Shown: positions 53,222 through 61,990 of the stretch, one piece after another
Position numbering within the stretch: the first letter of the stretch is position 1
How the letters are laid out: every line of letters starts with the position of its first letter
Assembly (NCBI GenBank): GCA_040219025.1
Contig: JAVJTE010000012.1
Location: 153,220 to 217,219, forward strand
Length of the DNA stretch: 64,000 nucleotides
Direction: 5' to 3'
Source: HT1-32 sp040219025
Lineage (GTDB): Bacteria > Pseudomonadota > Alphaproteobacteria > Rhodospirillales > HT1-32
Position numbers and translations under genes: made by a program
The notes under the pieces: model-generated
What the model saw: only the letters and a program-made list of their open reading frames with translations
Database searches by the model: none
What the model was told of the DNA's origin: nothing

Positions 53222-53472
53222 TTCATCCCCCATTTGTTATGATTTATTCCAGTGAGTCGCTGATTTCTATCATCATTTCCACCAATACCAAAACCCTGTT
53301 CCCCGCTTCTTTTGTTCATTTCGCGACATCCGGCAGGCCTGTTCGCCTGAAAAAGGCAGGCTGCATGGGTGGCGACCGACGGCAGGTAACATACAAGAAT
53401 TATCCTCCGGAACAGATAGGCCGCGACCCAGAGAGCAGAACCGGACAGAAGCAACGTCATCGGCCAGGGTAT

Positions 53473-54093
53473 TCAGTCCCTCACTGCAATCAGGAACAAT
53501 GCCTTCGTTCTTCCGGGCTGCCAGCTATGTTCAATACGAAACCCGGCGGCACTGATTTCCTGTTCCAGTGTGGCCGGCGTGAAGAAAGCAACATACGGCA
53601 CCAGGCCAAAGATCCTTGCAACCGGCAGAACCGGTTTCAGCCAGGACATCGGACCACTGAGACAGGGCGTCGACGTGATGAACCTGCCACCCGGCTTGAG
53701 CAAAGCGTGGACCTTTGTGATGGCGGCCTGACGGTCGGCAAGCAGATGCAGAATACTATGCCCCATTACCAGATCCCAGGTCTGGCCATCTGCGTCGAAG
53801 GTTTCAACACCGTCCTGCCGGAATGACAGATTTTCAATCCCCGCTTCTGCCGCTTTCGCACGGGCGATATCGAGCATCCCGCCGGAGATATCGATGGCCG
53901 TGATTTGCCGGACAAAAGGTGCATGCAGAATTGCGGTTGAACCTGTGCCGCATCCGAACTCCAGCACATCCATCTCCGGCGTCAGATGTTCCCGGGTAAC
54001 AGCAAGCTTGCGGTCATACGACGCCTGATCCGATATCCGGCTACGGGCATAACGCGGGGCAATACGGTCCCAGAAGGCACTGTCTGCTGTCAT
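53473..54093 (-). CDS. Class I SAM-dependent methyltransferase
   Basis: 206 residues. The SAM loop is VLEFGCGTGSTA (43-54), with DISGGMLDIARAKAAEAGI following, and VMGHSILHLLADRQAAI as the conserved middle strand. UbiE/methyltransferase-11 type. A C-terminal hydrophobic segment (about 158-175) is unusual for a soluble form. Substrate unknown; it is divergent from a LysR gene which may control it. Confidence 0.85.
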   Translation of the reverse strand: MTADSAFWDRIAPRYARSRISDQASYDRKLAVTREHLTPEMDVLEFGCGTGSTAILHAPFVRQITAIDISGGMLDIARAKAAEAGIENLSFRQDGVETFDADGQTWDLVMGHSILHLLADRQAAITKVHALLKPGGRFITSTPCLSGPMSWLKPVLPVARIFGLVPYVAFFTPATLEQEISAAGFRIEHSWQPGRTKALFLIAVRD

Positions 54094-54209
54094 CGGTCAC
54101 TTCCTCGCTTGCGATGGCACCATCACCACGCTCTTGCTGGTGTGGGTTCTATACATACATTATCGCAGAATAAATTGCCTAAATATAACCAGTACATATA
54201 CATATTTGC

Positions 54210-55094
54210 ATGAACTGGACATCCATCGCCTTCGACTGGAATCAGGTACGTGCCTTTCTTGTGACCGCCGAAGAAGGCTCGTTTTCGGCGGCAGCCCGGG
54301 CATTGCGTCTGTCACAACCGACACTGGGTCGGCAGGTCGCCGCGCTTGAACAGAAACTCGGCGTTACCCTGTTCGAGCGACCGGGGCGAAAACTGCTTCT
54401 CACATCATCAGGGCTGGAGCTTTTGCAACATGTCCGGGCGATGGGCGAGGCAGCTGGCCGGATATCGCTGACGGCATCCGGACAATCACAGTCCATTGCC
54501 GGACATGTCTGTATCACGACGACTGATGGTGTTTCGATGTATCTGCTGCCGGAAGCCCTGAGACGGTTACGGCGGGAGGCGCCGGGCATCAGTATCGAGA
54601 TTGTGGCCTCGAATGATGTCCATGACCTGCGCCGTCGCGAGGCTGATATCGCCATCCGTCATGGTCGCCCCGAACAGCCGGACCTGATTGCACGGTTTCT
54701 GCGCAACATCCCGATGCGGCTCTATGCGACCCCGGAATTTCTGGATCAGATCGGCAGACCAAAGGCGACGGACGACCTCTCGGATGTCGTCTTCATCGGC
54801 TTTGAAAAATCAGACCGTTTTACCGAATGGCTGAACGATATCGGCCTGTCTCTGACTGCCGAGAACTTCATGCTGATGTCAAAAAACAGTGCCGTCATCG
54901 GGGAACTGGTTCGTAAAGGTCTCGGCATTGGTATCATGGCAGAGGAAGTCGCCAGCCACTTCGGCGATCTGGAATGCGCCTTCCCGGAGCTGGAGGCTGT
55001 CATGGTGCCCATGTGGCTGGTCACCCACCGGGAACTCCGCACCAGCCCGCGTATTCGCAAAGTCTACGATATCCTTGCCGAGACACTGGCATAG
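54210..55094 (+). CDS. LysR family transcriptional regulator
   Basis: 294 residues. The N-terminal wHTH (FLVTAEEGSFSAAARALRLS, QPTLGRQVAALEQKLG) and a substrate-binding domain (about 90-290) are complete. It is divergent from the methyltransferase at 54093 across 116 bp of A/T-rich DNA (about 54148-54209), which should hold both promoters and the LysR sites. The inducer cannot be deduced. Confidence 0.9.
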   Translation: MNWTSIAFDWNQVRAFLVTAEEGSFSAAARALRLSQPTLGRQVAALEQKLGVTLFERPGRKLLLTSSGLELLQHVRAMGEAAGRISLTASGQSQSIAGHVCITTTDGVSMYLLPEALRRLRREAPGISIEIVASNDVHDLRRREADIAIRHGRPEQPDLIARFLRNIPMRLYATPEFLDQIGRPKATDDLSDVVFIGFEKSDRFTEWLNDIGLSLTAENFMLMSKNSAVIGELVRKGLGIGIMAEEVASHFGDLECAFPELEAVMVPMWLVTHRELRTSPRIRKVYDILAETLA

Positions 55095-55130
55095 TTCCCG
55101 AAAGATTATCGGCCAGCGTGACCTGTAGCT

Positions 55131-55754
55131 TTACTGAGAGGCGACAGGCTGGCGCTTGCCGGCCCGTTTGTCTTTGCTCTGGTACGCCCGGCGCTGTCTG
55201 GTGATCTCGTACAGGACAATGCCCGATGTTGTTCCGAGATTCAGGCTTTCGATCATCCCGAACATCGGAATATTCACACAGAGTTCGCTCTGGTCGACGA
55301 CCAGATCGCTGATACCCCGGGATTCATTGCCAAACCAAACGGCCAGCTTTGTATATCCCGTGTAATCAGCTTCATGCAGAATGACATTCTGCCTGCCCTT
55401 CCGGTGCGGTGACGTGACGATGGATGTGAAACGGTTCTTCTCCAGATGCGCCAGACACGCCTCCGAGCTGTCAAACCGCTTTACGAAACTCCACTTGATG
55501 GCCGAAACAGACTTTTTCGACAGCTCTGTGTGCAATCGCATATCCTGCCAGTCCGCCGGCAGAATCCGGTGCTGATCGACGATATAGGCTTTTTCGACCC
55601 CCAGTGCATTCACGTTGCGGATCACAGCCCCGATATTGCGGACGTCACCGGGGTTTTCCAGTACAGCAATCAGGTTTCTGCACCGCCCGGGCTTCACCCG
55701 GTCAGCGCGTTGTCGGGCCTGGCTTCTGACTGTGGAAGGCTGCACTGATTCCAT
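55131..55754 (-). CDS. TrmH family RNA 2'-O-methyltransferase
   Basis: 207 residues, SPOUT fold. The family motifs are NLIAVLENPGDVRNIGAVIR, then VWFGNESRGIS, and IPMFGMIESLNLGTTSGIVL (partly quoted). The knotted C-terminal SAM site is complete. RNA target (tRNA Gm18 or an rRNA site) is not resolved. It is a single gene, with its stop close to the LysR gene. Confidence 0.9.
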   Translation of the reverse strand: MESVQPSTVRSQARQRADRVKPGRCRNLIAVLENPGDVRNIGAVIRNVNALGVEKAYIVDQHRILPADWQDMRLHTELSKKSVSAIKWSFVKRFDSSEACLAHLEKNRFTSIVTSPHRKGRQNVILHEADYTGYTKLAVWFGNESRGISDLVVDQSELCVNIPMFGMIESLNLGTTSGIVLYEITRQRRAYQSKDKRAGKRQPVASQ

Positions 55755-55854
55755 CGGAGATTGCCTCCTGATGCTTCATAATGAACGCGGTTTCTCTCCG
55801 CCTCCTGTTATGGAGAGACCAGAAGCATTTTTGGCTGAAGCATCCGCGGAACAG

Positions 55855-56352
55855 TTATTCTGTATCCCATTCACGGCCCAGAACGAGATAGACCGACCAG
55901 TATTTCAGCAGATAGGTCCCGGACTCAGGCTGAATGATCATGCCCGAGAACGGGCCATCGCAATCAAATCCGATCTCCGTCACCGCGTAGCCTGACTCCG
56001 GTGTCTTTTGCAGCCCCGTCTCGGACCAGGAGCCTCCGGCAGACCCGAAGCTGTCCCGGTCATTTCTCAGAATTCGGCGTACTGACGAGGATATATGACA
56101 CAGCACGCTGTCCGGAAGAACCACATGGTCGCCGTGAACGGTCAGGAAGTATCCGGTAAATTCTCGCGCCTCCTGCTCCTCTCCCGAGGAATACACCCCG
56201 GCTGCCGCGAAATCCTTGACCTCGTATATTCCGGAGAGGGTGTCCGAACCGGAATTGACAATCGTATCAGCCCGACACTGCCCTGACATCAGCAGCCCCA
56301 GAACAATGAGGATGAAAAAACGGACTCCGGGAGGAATTATTCGGTCGGACAT
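55855..56352 (-). CDS. Exported hypothetical protein
   Basis: 165 residues, not recognised. A signal peptide (about 10-28, FFILIVLGLLMSGQCRA) is followed by a short, likely all-beta domain with three further cysteines and a C-terminal TYLLKYWSVYLVLGREWD. No known motif. The sequence is coding-like. It is likely periplasmic; function unknown. Confidence 0.6.
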   Translation of the reverse strand: MSDRIIPPGVRFFILIVLGLLMSGQCRADTIVNSGSDTLSGIYEVKDFAAAGVYSSGEEQEAREFTGYFLTVHGDHVVLPDSVLCHISSSVRRILRNDRDSFGSAGGSWSETGLQKTPESGYAVTEIGFDCDGPFSGMIIQPESGTYLLKYWSVYLVLGREWDTE

Positions 56353-56457
56353 ATGACGGGCTATGGCTGAATACGCAGCAGATTTAACCGCAAGCTAACG
56401 GAGACGGCCACAGCGATCAATATTACACCGCCATTCAGTCGGCTTTACCACGAGACC

Positions 56458-56491
56458 GTCCGCACCATCATCCCGGGATGATGGTGCGGAC
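56458..56491. repeat. Perfect 34-bp palindrome
   Basis: 17 bases from GTCCGCACC to ATCATCCC, then their exact reverse complement with no spacer, so the site reads identically on both strands. It lies in the 218-bp gap between the dehydrogenase stop (56571) and the start of the exported hypothetical gene (56352). No T-tract follows, so it is not a normal terminator. It may be a transcript-end hairpin, a protein-binding site or a mobile remnant. Confidence 0.8.
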
Positions 56492-56570
56492 AAGTATCTA
56501 CCCGACAACCATGTCACCCCGGGTCCCGATCAGGAAGACCACCGCAAAGCCGTTCCAGCCAGCCGTACAC

Positions 56571-57647
56571 TCAGTCGTTACGGCCTTCCAGCGCGGCCAG
56601 CACTTCGTCGGTGACCTGTTCGGTCGTAGCTTTTCCGCCAAGATCGCGCGTCAGTACCTTGCCGTCGGCGGTGACACGCTCGACAGCGGTCATCAGGGCT
56701 GTTGCCGCAGCTTTCTCGCCCAGATGATCAAGCATCATCGCGGCCGACCAGAACGCGCCGATCGGATTGGCGATGCCCTTGCCCATGATATCGAAGGCGG
56801 ATCCGTGGATCGGCTCGAACATCGAGGGGGCATCCCGTTCCGGACGCAGATTGCCGGTCGGTGCAATTCCCATGGAGCCGGTCAGTGCCGCCGCCAGATC
56901 AGACAGCACGTCGGCGTGCAGGTTGGTTGCAACAACCGTATCAATTGACCGGGGATCGAGAACCATCCGCGTTGTCATGGCATCGACCAGCATCTTGTCG
57001 GTTTCCACATCCGGGAAGTCCTGCCGGACTTCCTCAAACACCTGATCCCAGAACACCATGCCATGACGCTGGGCGTTCGACTTTGTCACCAGGGTCAGCT
57101 TCTTGCGCGGGCGCGACCGGGCGAGTTCCAGCGCAAACCGCTGAATCCTCTCGACACCGGTCCGCGTGAACACAGAGACATCCATGCCGACTTCTTCCGG
57201 CAGTCCGGTATGAACCCGCCCGCCGACACCGGCATATTCGCCTTCGGAATTCTCCCGCACGATCACCCAGTCGATATCTTCCGGCTTTGCATCCCGCAGT
57301 GGCCCCCGGATCCCCGGCAGCAGACGCGACGGACGAACGTTGGCGTACTGGTCAAACGGCTGACAGATGGCCAGGCGCAGACCCCATAACGAGATATGGT
57401 CCGGCACCCGCGGATCACCGGCAGACCCGAAATAGATCGCATCAAACGGACGCAGCGTCGCCAGCCCGTCTGCCGGCATCATCTTTCCGGTTTCAAGATA
57501 ATAGTCGGTCCCCCAGGGGAATTCCTCAACTTGCAGATCAAAGCCCCCGTCACGCTCAGCCACGGCATGAAGAACACGGGTGCCGGCGCGGATGACCTCA
57601 CCGCCGATACCATCGCCGGGAACGGCGGCTATACGATACTCGCGCAT
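56571..57647 (-). CDS. Isopropylmalate/tartrate-type beta-decarboxylating dehydrogenase
   Basis: 358 residues, NAD(P)-dependent. It begins YRIAAVPGDGIGGEVI. The substrate Arg and metal Asp motifs include WVIVRENSEGEYAGVGGRVH, and DAMTTRMVLDP and GSAFDIMGKGIANPIGAFWS. The first and last match tartrate dehydrogenase (TtuC-like) better than LeuB: LeuB normally has LRENTGGIY. The start at 57647 has AGGAG 8 bases upstream. It is divergent from a LysR gene, probably its regulator. Confidence 0.88.
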   Translation of the reverse strand: MREYRIAAVPGDGIGGEVIRAGTRVLHAVAERDGGFDLQVEEFPWGTDYYLETGKMMPADGLATLRPFDAIYFGSAGDPRVPDHISLWGLRLAICQPFDQYANVRPSRLLPGIRGPLRDAKPEDIDWVIVRENSEGEYAGVGGRVHTGLPEEVGMDVSVFTRTGVERIQRFALELARSRPRKKLTLVTKSNAQRHGMVFWDQVFEEVRQDFPDVETDKMLVDAMTTRMVLDPRSIDTVVATNLHADVLSDLAAALTGSMGIAPTGNLRPERDAPSMFEPIHGSAFDIMGKGIANPIGAFWSAAMMLDHLGEKAAATALMTAVERVTADGKVLTRDLGGKATTEQVTDEVLAALEGRND

Positions 57648-57774
57648 TGAAAGCTCCTGATGTGGACGGGTCGGTTTGCGGCCCGGAATTTTAAACCTGA
57701 ACAAACATAGACAATTACATTCAGTTTGATAATTTCAAAAATCTCATTTCATTGTTGCGTACAAATCAACAGTC

Positions 57775-58707
57775 ATGGAAAGCGACCTCGCCTTCTTCGC
57801 CCTCCTCGCCCGGCGGGAGAGCTTTACCAGCACCGGGCAGGAGCTCGGGCTGTCCGCCTCCGCAGTCAGCCGCCGTCTGGCGCGGCTTGAAGACCGGCTT
57901 GGCGTCAGGCTGCTCAACCGGACAACGCGGCGGGTCAGCCTGACCAGCGAGGGCGAAACCTATCTTCGCGAGGCATCGCGTATTCTCGGCGATATCGAGT
58001 CACTCGAACAAAAGGTCGCAGGGGCCCGGGAAACGCCGAAGGGCCTGTTGCGGATCAACTCGACACTTCGCTTTGGCCGTACCCGCATTGCCCCGGCGGT
58101 CGCCGGCTACAGACAGCTCTATCCGGATGTCGAGGTTCAGCTGATTCTGACCGACACCCCGCTGAACCTGGTCAGCGAGGGCATTGATGTCGGCATTCGT
58201 TTCGGCGCGCCACCGGACAGCCGGATGGTGATGCGCCTGCTGGCCCGCAACCGGCGCTATCTTTGTGCGGCGCCTGCCTACCTGCAACGTCATGGCACCC
58301 CGGCAGCGCTCGGTGATCTGCAGAAACACAACTGTATTGTACTTCGTCAGGATCATGGTGCCTATGACCTCTGGCGGTTTGACGACCAGAATGGCGAGAT
58401 GCAGACCGCAAGAGTAACCGGCAATCTCAGCACCAACGACGGTGAAGTGGCCCTGGACTGGGTACTGGGCGGCCACGGCATCATGCTGCGCTCGGAATGG
58501 GACATCGCCCGACATGTGCGTGAGGGGCGCCTCAGCATCGTCCTTCCCGACTTCCGGCAGACCGCACATATTTCCGCCACCTACCCCGAACGCAACAACC
58601 TCTCCGCCCGCGTCCGTACATTCATCGACCACCTTGCCAAAAACCTGGGGGCATCCGGAACAGAGCTGAGGCTGATGGATCAGGCCCGGGACCCTTTTTC
58701 AATCTGA
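57775..58707 (+). CDS. LysR family transcriptional regulator
   Basis: 310 residues. The N-terminal wHTH (FFALLARRESFTSTGQELGL, SASAVSRRLARLEDRLG) is followed by the effector domain. It is divergent from the dehydrogenase at 57647 across 127 bp. Candidate sites there: CTGAA...TTCAG (57698-57725) and other A/T-rich stretches. The effector may be tartrate or a related acid if the neighbour identification holds. Confidence 0.9.
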   Translation: MESDLAFFALLARRESFTSTGQELGLSASAVSRRLARLEDRLGVRLLNRTTRRVSLTSEGETYLREASRILGDIESLEQKVAGARETPKGLLRINSTLRFGRTRIAPAVAGYRQLYPDVEVQLILTDTPLNLVSEGIDVGIRFGAPPDSRMVMRLLARNRRYLCAAPAYLQRHGTPAALGDLQKHNCIVLRQDHGAYDLWRFDDQNGEMQTARVTGNLSTNDGEVALDWVLGGHGIMLRSEWDIARHVREGRLSIVLPDFRQTAHISATYPERNNLSARVRTFIDHLAKNLGASGTELRLMDQARDPFSI

Positions 58708-58853
58708 CCACATCGATGGTAACGGCCCCGGGGTTTGCACATAGCAGCCTTTATCTTTGCATGGATCATTGCCGCCAAAGCCCGGCGACTGTTGTCTGTT
58801 ATCAGGACGCTTCCTATCTGTTTCATGAATAGAGTATAAGGAATGCCACACCG

Positions 58854-59774
58854 ATGATCAGAAGAGATTTTCTGAAAACTGCTGCTGCAACCGCATCGCT
58901 GCCGCTGTGGGCAACACCTGCCCTCAGCGCCGGACCGGCAACGTTTCTGACCCGCCCGGTCCCGGCGACGGGGGAACTGGTTCCGGCAGTCGGCATGGGA
59001 ACATGGATCACCTTCAATGTCGGCAGCAGCGAGGCATTGCGCCGGTCACGGCTGGACGTGCTGAAAACCTTCTTTGAAATGGGCGGCGGTCTGGTCGACA
59101 GCTCTCCGATGTACGGGACGGCACAGGATGTGCTGGGCTGGTGTCTCGAACGCCTGCCGGAAAAGACATCCCGGAATCTGATATCTGCGACAAAAATCTG
59201 GACTCCCGCAGGCGGTTCCGGACCAGAGCAGATCGCCGAAGCCAAGTCGCTCTGGCATCGGAACCGGATCGACGTGATGCAGGTCCACAATCTGGTCGAC
59301 TGGGAAGATCACCTGATCGCCATCCGAGAAGCCCGCGAGCAGGGTCTGGTCCGCTATACCGGCATCACCACCTCGCACCAGTCGCGGCATCCGGAAATGG
59401 CTGAAATCATGCGCACCGAGCCACTGAATTTCATCCAGTTGACCTACAATATCGAGGACCGGAAAGCAGAGCAGCGCCTTCTGCCAATGGCGGCAGAGCG
59501 GGGTATCGGAGTGATTGTGAACCGGCCATTCCAGCGCGGTGCACTGATCCGCAGACTGGAAGGCAAGCCCCTGCCGGCCTGGGCGGCAGAATTCGGAATT
59601 CAGAACTGGCCCCAGTTCATCCTGAAATTCATCATTTCTCATCCGGCTGTTACCTGTGCAATACCGGCGACATCACAGGTTGAACATATGCGGGAGAACA
59701 TGACCGCGATGCAGGGCCCGCTGCCGGACCCTGCCACACGCCAGAAAATGATCAGCTACGTTGCTTCGCTGTGA
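58854..59774 (+). CDS. Tat-exported aldo/keto reductase
   Basis: 306 residues. The N-terminus MIRRDFLKTAAATASLPLWA has the twin-arginine motif RRDFLK and a hydrophobic h-region, so the folded protein should go to the periplasm. The catalytic tetrad is D82, Y87, K114 and H145 (VDSSPMYG, SATK, MQVHN). Aldo/keto reductases normally use cytosolic NADPH, so export is odd. Its stop overlaps the start of the next gene (GTGA). Confidence 0.87.
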   Translation: MIRRDFLKTAAATASLPLWATPALSAGPATFLTRPVPATGELVPAVGMGTWITFNVGSSEALRRSRLDVLKTFFEMGGGLVDSSPMYGTAQDVLGWCLERLPEKTSRNLISATKIWTPAGGSGPEQIAEAKSLWHRNRIDVMQVHNLVDWEDHLIAIREAREQGLVRYTGITTSHQSRHPEMAEIMRTEPLNFIQLTYNIEDRKAEQRLLPMAAERGIGVIVNRPFQRGALIRRLEGKPLPAWAAEFGIQNWPQFILKFIISHPAVTCAIPATSQVEHMRENMTAMQGPLPDPATRQKMISYVASL

Positions 59775-60433
59775 ACCTGTCATCCGGCCTGCCCTATGAC
59801 GCAGAGGTCTATGCCGTCCTGATGAGCGGCTACAACGAACAGTGGCTGCCGGTCACTCTGCTTTTCTCCGCCGCAGGAGCAGTGCTGATCCTGCTGGCGG
59901 CAGCCCGATGTGATACGGGCCGCCGGTCCGTACAGCTATCCGGGATCGCCATTGCCGCAGGTGCCGGGTGGGCGGGCCTGATGCATCAGTGGCAGCTGAT
60001 GGCGCCCCTCAATTTCATGGCCCCGGTCTATGCCGGCCTGTGGGGAGTGTTTGTGCTCTGGGTGGTCGTGCGCTGGGTCATTGCTGTCCCCGCAGCCGTT
60101 CCGCCCGACCGGCGATACAGAATATTCGGTCTGATGATAATGACCGTCGGTCTGATCGGCTATCCGGCGCTGCAATGGATGTCAGGCATTCCGGTGTCCG
60201 GGCTGGATTATGCCGGGACCGCCCCGAATGCCACGGCCCTTTTCGCCACAGGTGCCGTACTGGCATTTACGGGAAGCATGCGGCCTGACCTGCTGATCAT
60301 TCCGGTCCTGTGGTCAGCCGTTGCCGGATTGCATGCCTGGCTGCTCGGTCAGCCTGCGGACTACCTTCTGCCTGCTGTGACACTGACAGCCGTCGCCGGC
60401 CTGCTGCATGTCCGCAGGCTGGCCAAAGGCTGA
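59771..60433 (+). CDS. Multipass membrane protein, possibly DUF6064 family
   Basis: 220 residues, about six hydrophobic helices. It begins with GTG overlapping the aldo/keto reductase stop by 4 bp. The N-terminal block YAVLMSGYNEQWLP and HQWQLMAPLNFMAPVYAGLW look like DUF6064 proteins. Function unknown. Coupling with the reductase suggests it anchors or serves it, but that is inference. Confidence 0.7.
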   Translation: MNLSSGLPYDAEVYAVLMSGYNEQWLPVTLLFSAAGAVLILLAAARCDTGRRSVQLSGIAIAAGAGWAGLMHQWQLMAPLNFMAPVYAGLWGVFVLWVVVRWVIAVPAAVPPDRRYRIFGLMIMTVGLIGYPALQWMSGIPVSGLDYAGTAPNATALFATGAVLAFTGSMRPDLLIIPVLWSAVAGLHAWLLGQPADYLLPAVTLTAVAGLLHVRRLAKG

Positions 60434-60581
60434 AACACAACTGCCCCCGGCCGGCTAAACCGGGAAACAGTTCGTTCGGTCACAGGCTTCAACAGCAACG
60501 TCAGAAAACGTCATTACCGCTATCACTCTCGCCGCCACCGTCCTATGGTGGCTTTAATCAGTACAGACCCTAATCAGGAAT

Positions 60582-60935
60582 ATGACCATGACAGTTGAAC
60601 ATGTAGATTCTGGCGAAATTCTGAGCCAGTCGGTTATCTGCGGAGATGTCGTCTATGTCTGCGGACTGACGGCGACCGACCGCTCGCTGGATATTGCCGG
60701 CCAGACGGCAGAAGTCCTCACCAAGATTGATGATCGTCTGGCGAAATGCGGCAGCGACAAATCGAAAATACTGATGGCAACAATCTACCTCACCAGCATT
60801 GATCTGAAGTCCGGAATGAATGAAGTCTGGAAATCCTGGCTGGGTGATCTCAAACGACCTGCACGGGCCTGTGTCGGCGGGATCGAACTGACACCCGGTG
60901 TGCTCGTCGAGATCGTGGTGTCAGCCGCACGCTAG
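60582..60935 (+). CDS. RidA family protein (enamine/imine deaminase type)
   Basis: 117 residues. The RidA trimer fold shows at VVYVCGLTATD (24-34), the DIAGQTAEVLTKIDDRL helix and RPARACVGG with the R95 that binds substrate carboxylates, and E110 in VLVEIVV. It hydrolyses reactive 2-aminoacrylate in known members; substrates vary. Its ATG is preceded by CAGGAAT. Confidence 0.9.
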   Translation: MTMTVEHVDSGEILSQSVICGDVVYVCGLTATDRSLDIAGQTAEVLTKIDDRLAKCGSDKSKILMATIYLTSIDLKSGMNEVWKSWLGDLKRPARACVGGIELTPGVLVEIVVSAAR

Positions 60936-60982
60936 ACACCGGGCACCGGCTGATATCAGCCGGTTCAGAAAATCACTTCGAC

Positions 60983-61017
60983 GAAGCCCGGAGAGGCATC
61001 AGGGCTCTCCGGGCTTC
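60983..61017. terminator. Strong stem-loop between RidA and the TauD gene
   Basis: GAAGCCCGGAGAG pairs with CTCTCCGGGCTTC (13 bp) around a 9-base loop. It lies between the two convergent stops (60935 and 61045), so it may end both transcripts. No long T-tract follows on either side. Confidence 0.65.
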
Positions 61018-61044
61018 AGTCTGATTGTCACTCGGGGCTGAAAA

Positions 61045-61902
61045 TCAGAACGGCGCATCGCCTTCTATCGTCACGCGATGCATCCGGCGGCGATGCCCCT
61101 GATAGTCACCAACCGCCTGATGCAACGTGCACCGGTTATCCCACAGGGCGAGAGAGCCGGGCTGCCACCTGAAACGGCAGACAAACTCGGTCTTGATGCA
61201 GTGATCAAATAGAAAATTCAGGATTGGCTCGCTTTCCGCATCGGTCCAGCCGTCAAACCGTTCCGTATGGGATTTGTTGACATATAGTGCCTTCTCGCCG
61301 GTTTCGGGATGGGTGCGCACAACCGGGTGAATTGCCTCTATGACATCGGATTTCGTGTCATAGGATTCCTTCATCCCGCTCAAGGCCTTCATCTTTGCGG
61401 CCCGCCCGCCGGAGCGTTTCTGCGCCGATGTGTTGACGGCGCGCAGACTGCCAAGTGTTTCCTTCATGCCATCAGACAGGGCTTCATAGGCTGCCGTCAT
61501 ATTCACAAACATCGTGTCGCCACCATAGGCTGGCGTTTCCAGAGCATAGAGACATGTGCCCAAAAACGGCTCCGGCATATAGGTCGTGTCTGAATGCCAG
61601 TTGCTGCCGAAATTCACCGTATCGGTTTCCGTCGTCAGAAGTTCGATAACCTCCGGAAAACCCTCGATATGTTTCAAAAACGGGTAAATGCCCGGCTTGC
61701 CGAAATGACTGGAGAACGCCAGCTGATCTGCCGGGGTCAATGTCTGGTCGCGGAAGAAAATCACCTTGTGCTTCAGAAACGCTTTCCGGACTTCCTCATG
61801 CACGCTGTTGCTCAGGGAACCCGAGAGATCTGCACCGAAAATTTCCGCGCCGATCGCACCCGTGAGCGGGCGAATTTCAATCTGATCCGCAGTCGTGGTC
61901 AT
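61045..61902 (-). CDS. TauD/TfdA family 2-oxoglutarate-dependent dioxygenase
   Basis: 285 residues. The Fe(II) ligands are H103 and D105 in NWHSDTTYM, and H261 in WDNRCTLHQAV; R272 can bind 2-oxoglutarate. The enzyme hydroxylates or cleaves taurine, alkylsulfonates, or halogenated aromatics; substrate unknown. GGAGAAG precedes the ATG. It follows a 88-bp gap after the CoA transferase gene, with no terminator. Confidence 0.92.
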   Translation of the reverse strand: MTTTADQIEIRPLTGAIGAEIFGADLSGSLSNSVHEEVRKAFLKHKVIFFRDQTLTPADQLAFSSHFGKPGIYPFLKHIEGFPEVIELLTTETDTVNFGSNWHSDTTYMPEPFLGTCLYALETPAYGGDTMFVNMTAAYEALSDGMKETLGSLRAVNTSAQKRSGGRAAKMKALSGMKESYDTKSDVIEAIHPVVRTHPETGEKALYVNKSHTERFDGWTDAESEPILNFLFDHCIKTEFVCRFRWQPGSLALWDNRCTLHQAVGDYQGHRRRMHRVTIEGDAPF

Positions 61903-61990
61903 GTCGTCTTCTCCGTTGTTTTCCGATTATTTCTTGCTGCCGGCTGAATCCGGAATTGAGGCCATTGGCCGGAAGCAACGCGGCTTTGCG

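Noticed and set aside
53218..53460. Minus-strand open frame of 80 codons before the BCCT gene
   Set aside because: It starts with a hydrophobic stretch but lacks a ribosome site, overlaps the BCCT start and has no known likeness. A small membrane peptide cannot be excluded.
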